From Nitrospiraceae bacterium (lineage in GTDB: Bacteria > Nitrospirota > Nitrospiria > Nitrospirales > Nitrospiraceae), in the NCBI GenBank assembly GCA_035623075.1, contig DASPUC010000057.1, forward strand, positions 1 to 64,000: a stretch of 64,000 bases of DNA, read 5' to 3'. The position numbers and the translations under genes were made by a program. The notes below the pieces were generated by a model that was given only the letters and a program-made list of their open reading frames with translations, had not been told where the DNA came from and searched no databases. This document shows, piece after piece, positions 9,473 through 18,130 of the stretch (position 1 is the first letter of the stretch; each line of letters starts with the position of its first letter).

Positions 9473-10585
9473 ATGCTCGCGACTCGTATTCGTCAGAAAG
9501 AAGGCACCTTCTACTTTATTGCGTACAAGGCGGTCGATTTGCTGGAGAAGGTTCGTTTTACGAGCCGCTATTATTTTGAAGGCGAAGAGATCGCGCAAGG
9601 CAAGATTTCCGAGCACGACGAAGTCGCGCAGTTCATTGCCGGCATCGAACGAAGCGAGAAGGGTTTTCAACGAGTCCTGAATCGACAGAAGATCAAACAG
9701 ATCGTGAATTTCTATGAAACAGTCGTCGCGCAGCCGATGATTCCCGGAACAATCCTGTTGTTTACCGATGAAACGCTTCGTTTTCAAAAAGCCGGTGATT
9801 CCGAGTCTGTCGGACATCTGAGCGAGCCGAAGGGGAAGTATCTGGTGATCGACGGTCAGCACCGGTTGGCGGGACTGCATTTCTTTCGGGCGAAACACCA
9901 GGATCAAATCGAGAACGTCGAAGTGCCTTGTGTCTTGTTCGACGGACGCAGCGGCGATTTTGCGACGGAGATGTTCGTGATCATCAACAGCACCCATACG
10001 AGGATCAATCGCTCCCATCTCGTCGATCTGTACGAGAAGGTGTCTTGGGAGAGTCCGGAAAAGAAATTCGCCGCGAAAGTAGTGAATCTCTTGTATGCAG
10101 AAGCGGATTCGCCGTTGCAATATAAGATCAATCGACTCGGTGGCCGCAGCAAGCAGGAGAAATGGATTCTCCAATCGGAAGTCTTTAACGAGCTACTCAA
10201 AGTCGTCAACGCCCATAGGCGATGGATGGAGTCGCATTTGGGGATGAGGGCGGATCGTTGTTACGCGCTGGTGCGCGACTACCTGAAGGGTGTGAAAGAC
10301 GTGATGGAAGAGGTGTGGGGAAACAATGAGCGGTACATGTTTACTCGCGACGTCACATTGAAAGCGTTGATCCGTGTGTTGGATGACCTAGTCATCGATC
10401 GCAAGTTGATGAGCGACTGGGATGAACAACGGTCACACCAGCCGTTCGCAGAACTTCTGAAACCCTGGGCGTCACTCGTCAAGGAATTTCGAGCCGAGGG
10501 CTTTTATGAACGGTTCCCCGCCAAGGGTCAGCTGGAACGCGTCCGACGAGTTCATCAGCGGTTACTCGATGCGATTGTGGGATAG
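9473..10585 (+). CDS. DGQHR-motif protein (DndB/DbpB-like)
   Basis: This 370-residue protein carries the signature DGQHR at 127-131 in the context IDGQHRLAGL, defining the DGQHR domain family that includes DndB, the regulator of DNA phosphorothioation operons. A ParB/sulfiredoxin-like fold is typical of that family. The start is well supported by GGAGG about 5 bp before the ATG. No dnd, ssp or pbe genes, restriction enzyme or helicase cluster flank it; neighbours are queG and an SRPBCC gene, so it is an orphan copy. The C-terminal half (about 190-370) is charged and helical and I do not recognise it. A role in DNA modification or defence is inference only. Confidence 0.8.
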   Translation: MLATRIRQKEGTFYFIAYKAVDLLEKVRFTSRYYFEGEEIAQGKISEHDEVAQFIAGIERSEKGFQRVLNRQKIKQIVNFYETVVAQPMIPGTILLFTDETLRFQKAGDSESVGHLSEPKGKYLVIDGQHRLAGLHFFRAKHQDQIENVEVPCVLFDGRSGDFATEMFVIINSTHTRINRSHLVDLYEKVSWESPEKKFAAKVVNLLYAEADSPLQYKINRLGGRSKQEKWILQSEVFNELLKVVNAHRRWMESHLGMRADRCYALVRDYLKGVKDVMEEVWGNNERYMFTRDVTLKALIRVLDDLVIDRKLMSDWDEQRSHQPFAELLKPWASLVKEFRAEGFYERFPAKGQLERVRRVHQRLLDAIVG

Positions 10586-11174
10586 ACGAGTTGTTTGGCT
10601 CATGCCATGTGCGGTCGCCTGCCTTCTGTGGTCGCTCTCCCTCGCCCTGAGCACGACAACTCCGGTGTTCGCCGACAATCTTTCCGAATCTGACAGCTTA
10701 ACCGTAAATGTCGAGTCCGGGGGCGGTATCCGAGCTGTGGCGCAGGTGTTCTTTCCCGCCAAGCCGGAGATTATCCAGGCTATTCTGACCGATTATGGCC
10801 ATTGGCCTGAGCTTTTCGATGTTCGGATGAAAATTGCCAGCCTCGCGATTGAGCACGGGGTCGCCACGATGGATCTTCGAATCCAGCATGCCCTGTTGCC
10901 GGGAGAGCGCCGACTTGTCAGTGAGTCGAGGGCGTTGCCGGGCGGGGGACTGATGACCGACCTGAAGGCCGGCGATTTTAAACGGTACCACCGAGTGTGG
11001 AAGTTGGGCCCGGGGGGTGACGGGAGTCGAACGAAAGCCGAATTCGAGCTGGTCGTCGAGATCGACTTCCTCGTTCCAGATTGGCTGGTGGCGATGGCGA
11101 TGCGGCGGGAGCTGGAGGCGCATTTCAGGATCGTGAAAGAAAGGGCCCTCGCGCGGGCTACCGAGGGTAGGTAA
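10569..11174 (+). CDS. Exported SRPBCC/START-like protein
   Basis: The most plausible start is the ATG at 10569, overlapping the end of the DGQHR gene by 17 bp. It gives an N-terminal Arg-containing segment and a hydrophobic stretch consistent with a signal peptide ending near the TPVFA.DN site. The mature part resembles the SRPBCC (polyketide cyclase/START) helix-grip fold: an opening ESGGGIRAVAQVFFPAKPE strand, ILTDYGHWPEL, and a C-terminal long helix. Such domains bind lipids or other hydrophobic ligands. A longer reading from 10506 exists but lies wholly inside the upstream gene. Its 3' end overlaps the convergent thiI gene by 17 bp. Confidence 0.75.
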   Translation: MRLWDRRVVWLMPCAVACLLWSLSLALSTTTPVFADNLSESDSLTVNVESGGGIRAVAQVFFPAKPEIIQAILTDYGHWPELFDVRMKIASLAIEHGVATMDLRIQHALLPGERRLVSESRALPGGGLMTDLKAGDFKRYHRVWKLGPGGDGSRTKAEFELVVEIDFLVPDWLVAMAMRRELEAHFRIVKERALARATEGR

Positions 11175-12336
11175 AATCGGACAACTCGGCCCTGTCGAGT
11201 CCTTGTTTGACGAGCGCGCCGATGTCAAACATCCGTTCGATCTTGCGGATGTCGTCGATGCGGGTTTTCGTACTGGGGTGCGGGGGGGTAAAGAGTGAAC
11301 AACAATCCTGATCCGGCTCGATGGAAATCGAGAACGTACCGATCCGTTGGGCCTGGTCTGTGATTTCAGCCTTGTCCATGCCGATCAGGGGCCGCAAGAT
11401 TGGCAGTTCCGCCGCCTCCTGAACGACCGAGAGGTTTTCCGGTGTTTGCGAGGCGACTTGGCCAAGGCTGTCGCCGGTCACTAATCCCCAGCACTGTTCT
11501 CGTTGCGCGAGCTCCTCGGCAATCCGGAGCATCAGGCGACGGTACAGCACCACGCGGAACGGCGCGGGCGCCTGAGCCACTATCTCGCGTTGAATTTCCC
11601 CGAAAGGAACCACGTAGAGTCGAGACTGGTACTGATGGGCTGTTAATGCCTGCACGAGGTCGTGGACCTTTTCTTCTGAAGCCCGGCCGACCAACGGGCG
11701 GCCTGAGAAATGGACGAACAATGCACGGCATCCGCGCTTCATCATCCGATAGGCGGCAACCGGTGAATCGATACCTCCCGAAATCAAACAGGCCACCTTA
11801 CCGCTGACACCCACCGGCATCCCGCCAGGCCCAACCACTTTGTCGACCGAGTAGTAGACATCCTTCGAGAGCAGTTCGACATACACGGTGAGATCCGGGT
11901 TCGTCAAACTCACTTTTTTCCCAGTGATGGTGCACAGGTGCTTGCCGACAGCTCGCTCTACATCCATCGAGGTGAGAGGGAGCCGTTTATCGGCACGCTT
12001 GGCTGTGACGCGGAAGGTTGTGAAGCTTCGTTGCTGAAGGTCCTGACCGATCGCATTGTTTAGCTCGCCCAGGTCTGGGTGAGCCAAATCAAGCGGCATC
12101 ATACAGGCCATTAAGAAGTTGGCGATCCCAAACACCCGAACGAGCCGGTCTTTGACGATGTCATCTGAAACGCCGTTAGGGAGGATGACGCGGATCCGAC
12201 TCCGCAGATTTTCGACGCGTTTCACGCCGAGGCCCTTGAGGGCCCACCGGATATTCCGTACGAGACGCTGCTCGAAATGTTCGCGGTTGCGGCCCTTGAG
12301 AGCAAGCTCGTGATAATGGATGATCACGCAGCGCAT
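11158..12336 (-). CDS. thiI: tRNA 4-thiouridine synthetase ThiI, short form without rhodanese
   Basis: ThiI adenylates U8 of tRNA and transfers sulfur to form 4-thiouridine; some versions also feed sulfur to thiazole synthesis. The protein has an N-terminal ferredoxin-like region plus THUMP domain (about 60-165), then the PP-loop SGGIDS at 186-191. At 392 residues it ends without the C-terminal rhodanese domain of the E. coli enzyme, like the Gram-positive short forms. The sulfur source would then be a separate persulfide donor, which is not seen nearby. It lies about 70 bp downstream of trxB, separated by a repeat island. Confidence 0.92.
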   Translation of the reverse strand: MRCVIIHYHELALKGRNREHFEQRLVRNIRWALKGLGVKRVENLRSRIRVILPNGVSDDIVKDRLVRVFGIANFLMACMMPLDLAHPDLGELNNAIGQDLQQRSFTTFRVTAKRADKRLPLTSMDVERAVGKHLCTITGKKVSLTNPDLTVYVELLSKDVYYSVDKVVGPGGMPVGVSGKVACLISGGIDSPVAAYRMMKRGCRALFVHFSGRPLVGRASEEKVHDLVQALTAHQYQSRLYVVPFGEIQREIVAQAPAPFRVVLYRRLMLRIAEELAQREQCWGLVTGDSLGQVASQTPENLSVVQEAAELPILRPLIGMDKAEITDQAQRIGTFSISIEPDQDCCSLFTPPHPSTKTRIDDIRKIERMFDIGALVKQGLDRAELSDFTYPR

Positions 12337-12337
12337 T

Positions 12338-12402
12338 CTTAGCTTTCAGACATCAGCTTTCAGCACCAGCTGACACTTCCGGATGATGGCTGAGAGCTGG
12401 CA
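12338..12402. repeat. Heptamer-type imperfect palindrome between trxB and thiI
   Basis: The short intergenic space contains direct copies of agctttcag about 14 bp apart (12341-12365), then a related inverted stretch ggctgagagctgg near 12388-12400. Spacing between copies is a multiple of 7. It resembles the other degenerate 7-bp repeat islands in this window but has a different core sequence. Confidence 0.5.
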
Positions 12403-12407
12403 GCGCT

Positions 12408-13331
12408 TCAATGTTGGCCTTCTCCTTCCAGAAACCGTTCCGCGTCGATGGCTGCCATGCAACCAGAACCGGCGGCGGTTACAGCCTGGCGGTATTTCGA
12501 GTCCTGTACGTCACCGGCGGCGAACACTCCGGGAACGCTGGTTGCTGTTCCTGCATGTGTTTTGATGTACCCCTTTTCATCCATGTCGAGTTGCCCGGCG
12601 AACAATGTCGTGTTCGGCCAATGGCCGATCGCGACAAACACGCCGGCGCAGGCGAGATCAGCCGTCTTGCCCGTGACGAGGTTCTTGAGATGGACACCTG
12701 TGACCACATCGGTCCCGAGAATATCCTCCACGACCGAGTTCCAGATAAACGTAATTTTCTCGTTCTTCATGGCGCGGTCTTGCATGATTTTGGATGCGCG
12801 AAGCTTGTCGCGCCGGTGGACGACGGAGACTCTGGTGGCGAATTTGGTGAGAAAGATCGCTTCTTCCATCGCACTGTCGCCGCCCCCGACGACGATGAGT
12901 TCTTTGCCTCGAAAAAAGAATCCATCACATGTCGCACATGTCGAAACGCCGTGCCCAGTTAAGCGCGATTCATTTTTGAGCCCGATCTGAAGGGCTGACG
13001 CACCAGTCGCGATAATCAGTGTTTTGGCTTGAAGAGTCTGTTCGCCGTCGACGGTCACGATGAAGGGACGTGTTTGTATATCAACGGCGGTGATGTCGCC
13101 GGTCATATACTCGGTTCCGAATCGTTCGGCCTGAGCTCTCATCTCTTTCATCAGTTCAGGGCCCAGGATTCCCTTTGCGAAGCCGGGGTAGTTCTCCACT
13201 TCGGTGGTCGTTGTCAGTTGACCGCCCGATTGCCAGCCCTCAATCAGCAAAGGGGACAAGTTCGCTCGTGCGCTATAGACTGCTGCGGTGAGACCTGCTG
13301 GCCCGGAGCCGATGATGACGACTTGGCGCAT
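12408..13331 (-). CDS. trxB: Thioredoxin-disulfide reductase
   Basis: This NADPH-dependent flavoenzyme reduces thioredoxin. The 307-residue length is standard for low-molecular-weight TrxB. The FAD motif [10 protein letters not shown] begins at residue 8, the redox-active pair is Cys132/Cys135 in CATCDG, the NADPH-binding [10 protein letters not shown] motif follows, and the C-terminal FAD-contacting AAGDVQD segment is present. It is the middle gene of coaE-trxB-thiI, read leftwards. Confidence 0.95.
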   Translation of the reverse strand: MRQVVIIGSGPAGLTAAVYSARANLSPLLIEGWQSGGQLTTTTEVENYPGFAKGILGPELMKEMRAQAERFGTEYMTGDITAVDIQTRPFIVTVDGEQTLQAKTLIIATGASALQIGLKNESRLTGHGVSTCATCDGFFFRGKELIVVGGGDSAMEEAIFLTKFATRVSVVHRRDKLRASKIMQDRAMKNEKITFIWNSVVEDILGTDVVTGVHLKNLVTGKTADLACAGVFVAIGHWPNTTLFAGQLDMDEKGYIKTHAGTATSVPGVFAAGDVQDSKYRQAVTAAGSGCMAAIDAERFLEGEGQH

Positions 13332-13380
13332 GTCTGCAATCTAGCACAGGCTGAGAGGGGAATGTATAGGGAATGAACGG

Positions 13381-14001
13381 CTAGGCGAGAGTCTGAAGGG
13401 TTTTATAGAGCTGTCGGACGTTCCGTTGCAGCACGCTCCTCGAGAGGGCACCATCGAGCACAAAGTCAGCTTTCTGGACCTTTTTGGAAAGAGGCATCTG
13501 GCTTCGAATTCGTTGAAGTGCCAACGTGCGGGTCAAGCCGTTCCGTGCCTTCAGGCGGGCAACCTGCTTGTTGCGATCCGCGACGACGACAATGATCTTG
13601 TCGAATCGTCTGTCGATGCCAACTTCAAATAGGAGCGGAACATCATAGATAATGACCGCATCGGGGGCTTTTCTAGCGGCCTGCCTCGTCAGGTGTGCCT
13701 GAAGCCGGGCGACGCGGGGATGGATGATTCGTTCCAGCAGTCGAAGCTTGGTTCGATTTCTGAATACGATGTGGCCGAGTACATGACGGTTGATCGTCTG
13801 ATCCGGATTCAGCACGTTCCCGCCGAATGTTTTGACGATCGCGCGCCACGCCGGCTTTCCGGGTCGGACTACTTCTCGTGCGAGCACATCCGCGTCGATC
13901 ACGACTGCGCCGCATCGCTTGAACATGTTCGCGACCGTGGTTTTGCCGGTGGCGATCCCCCCCGTCAGTCCCACGAGAATCATGGCAACGGAGCATAACA
14001 T
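13381..14001 (-). CDS. coaE: Dephospho-CoA kinase
   Basis: The last enzyme of coenzyme A synthesis, phosphorylating the 3'-hydroxyl of dephospho-CoA. The P-loop GGIATGKTT lies near the N-terminus, and the DADxxAREV and YDVPLLFE motifs of the CoaE family follow. I place the start at 14001 (206 residues) because AGAGGA lies about 6 bp upstream; the ATG at 13983 is the alternative and an upstream ATG at 14049 would overlap the divergent gene's leader. It is 49 bp upstream of trxB and divergent from the beta-helix gene. Confidence 0.92.
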   Translation of the reverse strand: MLCSVAMILVGLTGGIATGKTTVANMFKRCGAVVIDADVLAREVVRPGKPAWRAIVKTFGGNVLNPDQTINRHVLGHIVFRNRTKLRLLERIIHPRVARLQAHLTRQAARKAPDAVIIYDVPLLFEVGIDRRFDKIIVVVADRNKQVARLKARNGLTRTLALQRIRSQMPLSKKVQKADFVLDGALSRSVLQRNVRQLYKTLQTLA

Positions 14002-14067
14002 GCGACTTCCTCTGTCACAACAAACCTGGATTGACTTCCGAAGGGGCACGCCTGTATGAGCTTTTGC

Positions 14068-15093
14068 ATGAAACGGATGGTAGTCCTCGGTCTCATGGCG
14101 TTGTGCGGGTTCTGGGGGGCGGGAGGCGTACGTGCCGATGGAGGAGTGTCGCCTAGTCCACGGACGATCGTTGTGGCGCTCGATGGAAGCGGGGATTTCA
14201 CATCAATCCAGGAAGCGGTTGATGTGGCCAAGAAGGGTGATATCGTCTTTATCAAGCCCGGCCAATATCCTCAGGACGTGACGATTCATAGTAAGGAAAA
14301 GGTCAAGCTTGTGGGCGCTGGACGGGACCAGGTCACGCTGTTGGGGCGTGAAGAAATTGTTGGCGCACTTCATGTTGGAAAGTGGCCCTATGGGGCGACG
14401 GATATCGAAATCAGCGAAATGACGATCAATGATCATGGCGGACATGCCGTCGGTCTCTTCAATGGACAGGGGATAATTCTTCGGCATCTCAAAGTGAACG
14501 GCATGCTCTTTAGCCAACAGGTGCAGAATGTGCGCATTGAAGACTGCACCATCGGGGGAAGCGAAACGACCGGCGTGCAGTTTGCTGATTCCCAGGCTGT
14601 ATTGATCGGCAACTTCATCCATGACAACGATCACGGCGTCAATGTTGCTGGAAAATCTGAAGTCCGGCTGGAGCGCAATGTGATTACGCGCAGTCTGTTC
14701 GAAGCGGTGGTCGTCAACGATCGGGCTAAAGCCGTCTTAATAAGCAATACTCTCGTGAAAAATGGCGGCGGTGTCGCTTTTCTTGGAACCTCACAAAGCG
14801 AAGTGTCTGGAAATGTCGTCGGACTGAACAAGGTTGGGTTTCTCTTTTCGTCATCGAGCCACGCCACGACGTCGTTTAATGCGCTCTATAACAGCGATGG
14901 CGATTATGTTCGGAGTGGTTCCCCTCACCGGTTGGCGCCCGAGCTCAAAAGCACATCCGACATCACAGGCGATCCCGGGTTTGTCGATGCCGGCCACGAC
15001 GATTTTCGTCTCCGTGCAGATACGCCGCTCATCAAGATCGGCGAATTTCCTTACCTCGGAGCGCTTGCCCCTGCTTCGAACTTACCTCAGTAG
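14068..15093 (+). CDS. Exported right-handed beta-helix protein, pectinesterase-like
   Basis: The protein has a signal peptide (hydrophobic VVLGLMALCGFWGAGG after a short basic start) and a segment typical of pectate-lyase/pectinesterase-type solenoids: DGSGDFTSIQEAVD, then KKGDIVFIKPGQY. Some eight irregular turns follow with the N.I..N...G pattern of NosD/parallel beta-helix repeats. Such folds bind or cleave polysaccharides, but catalytic residues cannot be assigned here. The ATG at 14068 gives the cleanest signal peptide; 14056 is an alternative. It stands alone, divergent from coaE. Confidence 0.78.
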   Translation: MKRMVVLGLMALCGFWGAGGVRADGGVSPSPRTIVVALDGSGDFTSIQEAVDVAKKGDIVFIKPGQYPQDVTIHSKEKVKLVGAGRDQVTLLGREEIVGALHVGKWPYGATDIEISEMTINDHGGHAVGLFNGQGIILRHLKVNGMLFSQQVQNVRIEDCTIGGSETTGVQFADSQAVLIGNFIHDNDHGVNVAGKSEVRLERNVITRSLFEAVVVNDRAKAVLISNTLVKNGGGVAFLGTSQSEVSGNVVGLNKVGFLFSSSSHATTSFNALYNSDGDYVRSGSPHRLAPELKSTSDITGDPGFVDAGHDDFRLRADTPLIKIGEFPYLGALAPASNLPQ

Positions 15094-15246
15094 ACGGCAG
15101 AATAGTTAAAATAATCAATGAGATACGGATCGTTACCAAGGAGGGTGAACTCCGTATGCTATGCTAACAGTAGGTACCGAACGCGATGACTCAGCGAGCC
15201 TGGCGAAGTGAAGTATGGAATCGAAAGCTAGGCATGAAAGGCACCC

Positions 15247-15432
15247 GTGGCGAGCTACCGACAAGACCGCGAGAAGCGATTCAGCAACGGCATTCCGTCG
15301 CTTGATGACGTGGAACCGGGCAAAATTGTCGGGGCTGTCCTGCCGATGTCTGAACAGGCCCAGACGCAAATGCGCGAAAGCATCGAAGTAATCGATTATC
15401 TTCTAAATCAAGAACGCGTCGTCTGGAGCTAG
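15247..15432 (+). CDS. Small hypothetical protein
   Basis: A 61-codon frame starting with GTG, preceded by GAAAGG about 7 bp upstream. The product is soluble, has no signal peptide or cysteine, and its C-terminal half (MRESIEVIDYLLNQE) is predicted helical. No family is recognised. It lies between two exported-protein genes and could be noise; codon usage looks ordinary for the window. Confidence 0.4.
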   Translation: MASYRQDREKRFSNGIPSLDDVEPGKIVGAVLPMSEQAQTQMRESIEVIDYLLNQERVVWS

Positions 15433-15539
15433 CCTCCGAATTCTCGTCCAATTCCTCTCCGCTACGTACCCTCCTCTTGACAGAGTGCTAGCACCTTCGT
15501 ACGCTGCTGCCCATTAGTTTATTTTCTGGAGGTAAGACA

Positions 15540-16088
15540 ATGGCGTGGTGGATTTCCTGCATGGACTGGCTGGGCAATTCCAGCCGGGCATTCATATTCG
15601 TTTCTGCAACGGTCTCTCTGCTGATCCCAGCGGAGGTCTTGGCCGATGAACTTCCCAAGGAATCCGTGCTCCCGCTCAATCTGGCGGGAAGAGCGGTTCA
15701 AGCGTCGCTAGATGCCTGCAAGAAGGATGGATATCGGGTGAGTGTGTCTGTTGTCGATCGGGCAGGTGTTCTTCGTGCCATGGCTCGTGCTGATGGAGCA
15801 GGTCCACATACAGTCGATAGTAGCCGGAAAAAAGCTTACACCGCGGCCAGCCTTCGTCGTCCGACCACAGAGTTGGCCGAACTCATGAATAAGATGCCGA
15901 CGCTTCAAGCTCTGCGAGACATGAACAACGACATCCTGATGCTGGGAGGCGGATTGCCGATCGAAATCGGCGGCGATGTTGTCGGTGGGATTGGAGTCGG
16001 AGGAGCACCCGGTGCACACCTCGATGATGCCTGTGCGCAAGCAGGGCTCGATGCGATCAGTGCCGCGCCAAAAGTACCGGCCAAGTGA
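15540..16088 (+). CDS. Exported haem-binding protein of the GlcG/HbpS family (DUF336)
   Basis: The start is fixed by GGAGG about 7 bp upstream of the ATG. An N-terminal hydrophobic stretch ending near VLADELP looks like a signal peptide. The mature domain matches GlcG/HbpS: VSVSVVDRAGVLRAMARADGA, then SRKKAYTAAS, and the GGLPIE / VVGGIGVGGAPG block. HbpS-type proteins bind haem and sense redox stress or cobalamin-type ligands; the exported version is common in Gram-negatives. It overlaps the next gene by 4 bp, so the two are probably coupled. Confidence 0.87.
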   Translation: MAWWISCMDWLGNSSRAFIFVSATVSLLIPAEVLADELPKESVLPLNLAGRAVQASLDACKKDGYRVSVSVVDRAGVLRAMARADGAGPHTVDSSRKKAYTAASLRRPTTELAELMNKMPTLQALRDMNNDILMLGGGLPIEIGGDVVGGIGVGGAPGAHLDDACAQAGLDAISAAPKVPAK

Positions 16089-16540
16089 AACGGCCTCACG
16101 GAACGAAAGGTATTCTGTACCTTCTTCTCTCCCTGTTTGCCTGTAATAGTGATGTGCCCGTGTCGGCCTCAGTTGATCTACCGGCGGTCCAGATGCGTCT
16201 GACGATCACGCGAGTGGCGACTCACCCGTTTCTTTCCAGATACAACCTCCGACTGACAGTGAAAGGTCCCCGGAACTGTCTGGCCGAGGCCACACTCTTT
16301 CCGGACACGGGATACGTGAGCCGGCGGAACGTCTATATGACTCCTGCAGGCCTGGTCTATGTCGTGGGTCAGTTCGATGCTCGTGTGGTCGATGGTACGC
16401 GATGCGCGATTACGCTGGCCGAGTTTCGCCATCTTGAACGAGACGTCGTGTTTCTCGGCAGTTTCGATGAACAGGAACAAGGACGGTGGGCATTCCTGCC
16501 AGCGGCCCGCCGGCGGGAGTTACCATTTGAAAAGCTCTGA
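16085..16540 (+). CDS. Exported protein of unknown function
   Basis: The 151-residue product begins inside the stop of the HbpS-like gene (ATGA overlap). Its N-terminus has a hydrophobic segment with LLLSLFACNSD, which could be a lipoprotein or ordinary signal; the lipobox is not ideal. The mature part is beta-rich with two further cysteines (GPRNCLA, GTRCAI). No family recognised. Its position suggests a periplasmic partner of the HbpS-like protein. Confidence 0.6.
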   Translation: MKRPHGTKGILYLLLSLFACNSDVPVSASVDLPAVQMRLTITRVATHPFLSRYNLRLTVKGPRNCLAEATLFPDTGYVSRRNVYMTPAGLVYVVGQFDARVVDGTRCAITLAEFRHLERDVVFLGSFDEQEQGRWAFLPAARRRELPFEKL

Positions 16541-16545
16541 GTGCC

Positions 16546-16920
16546 TCAGTCGGCACCGAAGGGGTGATCAATCGCGAGGAGCCAGTCACCGGTCGGTTGT
16601 TGGCGTGCGACCTCCACACTCTGGCCAACCATTCTGACAGGGTTTCCGTCTGGGCCGGTTCCCGTGAGTGTCCACTGTCCCCTGAGCAATGCCACGCCGG
16701 TGCCGTGGATCACGAACACGGTTCGAACGTGCATCGTTCCTTTCAGCGCCAGGAATTGTGCGAGGGCATGGCGGATAGCGGTATGCCCTCGTGTGACTTG
16801 ACCGGGCTGCGGGATCAGCGCGCCTTCCGGCTCATAGAGTGCGATGATCGCATCCACGTTTCCGTCGTTGAAGGCTGATGAAAAGAGATGATGGATATCT
16901 TCCGGCCTCTGTATACCCAT
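16546..16920 (-). CDS. SnoaL/DUF4440-like NTF2-fold protein
   Basis: A 124-residue cytoplasmic protein with the NTF2-like pattern: DIHHLFSSAFNDGNVDAIIALYEPEG at the N-terminus, then GHTAIRHALAQFLAL, and a final strand DWLLAIDHPF. The family (YybH/SgcJ type) forms small dimeric barrels that bind small molecules; most members have no assigned reaction. It is monocistronic and convergent with the preceding gene. Confidence 0.75.
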   Translation of the reverse strand: MGIQRPEDIHHLFSSAFNDGNVDAIIALYEPEGALIPQPGQVTRGHTAIRHALAQFLALKGTMHVRTVFVIHGTGVALLRGQWTLTGTGPDGNPVRMVGQSVEVARQQPTGDWLLAIDHPFGAD

Positions 16921-17216
16921 CGGAGGCTCCTCTCGTTACATGATCGGTTGCACTGATGGTCCGCCGCAGCCCATGAGGTCCGTACGGACACCTGCCGAAA
17001 CTGAGCACAGCAGAAGGCATGTGGCGACGAGCTTTCTTCTGCGCCCGATGGACGATACCATGCTCCTGGCCGATGGGAAGAGTCAATCAACGGTGTGTAA
17101 TGGTTCGTCGCCACGATAAAAGACAATCTCAAAAGCACCTTGCAGTGCGAGATCTGATCTAACCCGGATGGTCACAAGCAGTCAGCAGTTGTCAGCCTGG
17201 ATGATTTGAAACAGTC
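16921..17216. other. Intergenic region, 296 bp
   Basis: No convincing gene. It must hold the promoter of the leftward NTF2-like gene and the rightward DUF3565 gene. At 17171-17199 there is a run of cagtcagcagttgtcagc, again units about 7 bp apart and probably a remnant of the heptamer repeat family seen elsewhere. Confidence 0.4.
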
Positions 17217-17408
17217 ATGAAACAGGCGATTATCGGGTTTCACCAAGATGAGCAAGGCGATTGGGTAGCCGACCTGGCCTGTGGCCATGGGCAGCACGTG
17301 CGTCACCAGCCGCCTCTCACCAGCCGTCCATGGGTACTCACCGAAGCGGGCAGGAGAAGCCATCTTGGCCAACAACTCAACTGCTTGAAGTGTGAAGAGA
17401 ATTCATGA
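17217..17408 (+). CDS. DUF3565 domain protein
   Basis: A 63-residue protein that almost entirely matches DUF3565: IGFHQDEQGDWVADLACGHGQHVRH, PPLTSRPWV, and a final CLKC. The CGH.QHxRH cluster together with the CxxC suggests a small metal-binding (probably zinc) fold. Its function is not known to me. It overlaps the start of the pilin-like gene by 4 bp. Confidence 0.82.
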   Translation: MKQAIIGFHQDEQGDWVADLACGHGQHVRHQPPLTSRPWVLTEAGRRSHLGQQLNCLKCEENS

Positions 17409-18130
17409 GTACAGATGAAACAGAACAGAGAGAGTCGGCGTTCACGCTCGTGGGAATGATGATTGTCGTGGCGATCCTCGGAATGTTGGCCGCCGTCGCT
17501 ATGCTTTCATACGCCCATTTCACCAAAAAGTCTCAGAGCGTTGGAGCAGAGATAGCAGTGGCTGAAGTGGCTCGTCCGGAGGAGGTATCCTTTTCTTGGA
17601 CGGGCACGTATTCATCCGATCTTGATGCCATCGGATTCAAACCAAACCCGCCACGACAGTACGATCGATTCTCAGTCCAAGCAGGTTACGGTCCGGATAG
17701 GTCAATGTGTGAAGTCGCTGCTGATCATCTCTCAGGCGTTGGCACTGGTCAATCACCATCTCTTACCAACTATGCGAGCAATCAAGCGGATGGGAATAAG
17801 TCTGGTGGCGGTGGAGTTCATGCGGGACAAGGCAAGATATCCACCGTCATGTCGGTCGGAAATACCGGCAGCGGTCAATTAGTCGGTGGAGGAGTACAAG
17901 ATGAACTCAGTGAACAAATGGGGCGAACTTTCGGTCAATCCTTTTCAGTTGGTCTGACCGTCGATTCTGGAAAACCAAACAGCCTGGGTACGGTGAACAA
18001 GTGGATCTATCAATCGTTGTGCGGGGGTTCGCCAGATGACGCCGAGCCCATATTCAGAGAGGGCTTGCAATCACGCTGGAGCTCAGTCGAGAAGGAAAGC
18101 CGATTTCATTCGCATATCATCATGCGGTGA
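17405..18130 (+). CDS. Type IV pilin-like protein, atypical cleavage motif
   Basis: The N-terminus reads SAFTLVGMMIVVAILGMLAAVAML, clearly the type IV pilin hydrophobic helix, followed by a pilin-like region with TYSSDLDAIGFKPNPP. Two canonical features are missing: Gly at -1 is Ala, and Glu at +5 is Gly, so prepilin peptidase processing and assembly are doubtful. After about residue 100 the sequence becomes Gly/Ser-rich and no longer resembles pilins. The 3' end overlaps the convergent epimerase gene by 25 bp. It may be a decaying or frameshifted pilin gene, or a divergent pseudopilin. No other pilus gene is in the window. Confidence 0.55.
   Translation: MSTDETEQRESAFTLVGMMIVVAILGMLAAVAMLSYAHFTKKSQSVGAEIAVAEVARPEEVSFSWTGTYSSDLDAIGFKPNPPRQYDRFSVQAGYGPDRSMCEVAADHLSGVGTGQSPSLTNYASNQADGNKSGGGGVHAGQGKISTVMSVGNTGSGQLVGGGVQDELSEQMGRTFGQSFSVGLTVDSGKPNSLGTVNKWIYQSLCGGSPDDAEPIFREGLQSRWSSVEKESRFHSHIIMR

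Noticed and set aside
17622-17882. 86-codon frame inside the pilin-like gene
   Set aside because: Out of frame with the pilin-like N-terminus, with no signal or family pattern; at most it marks a possible frameshift region.
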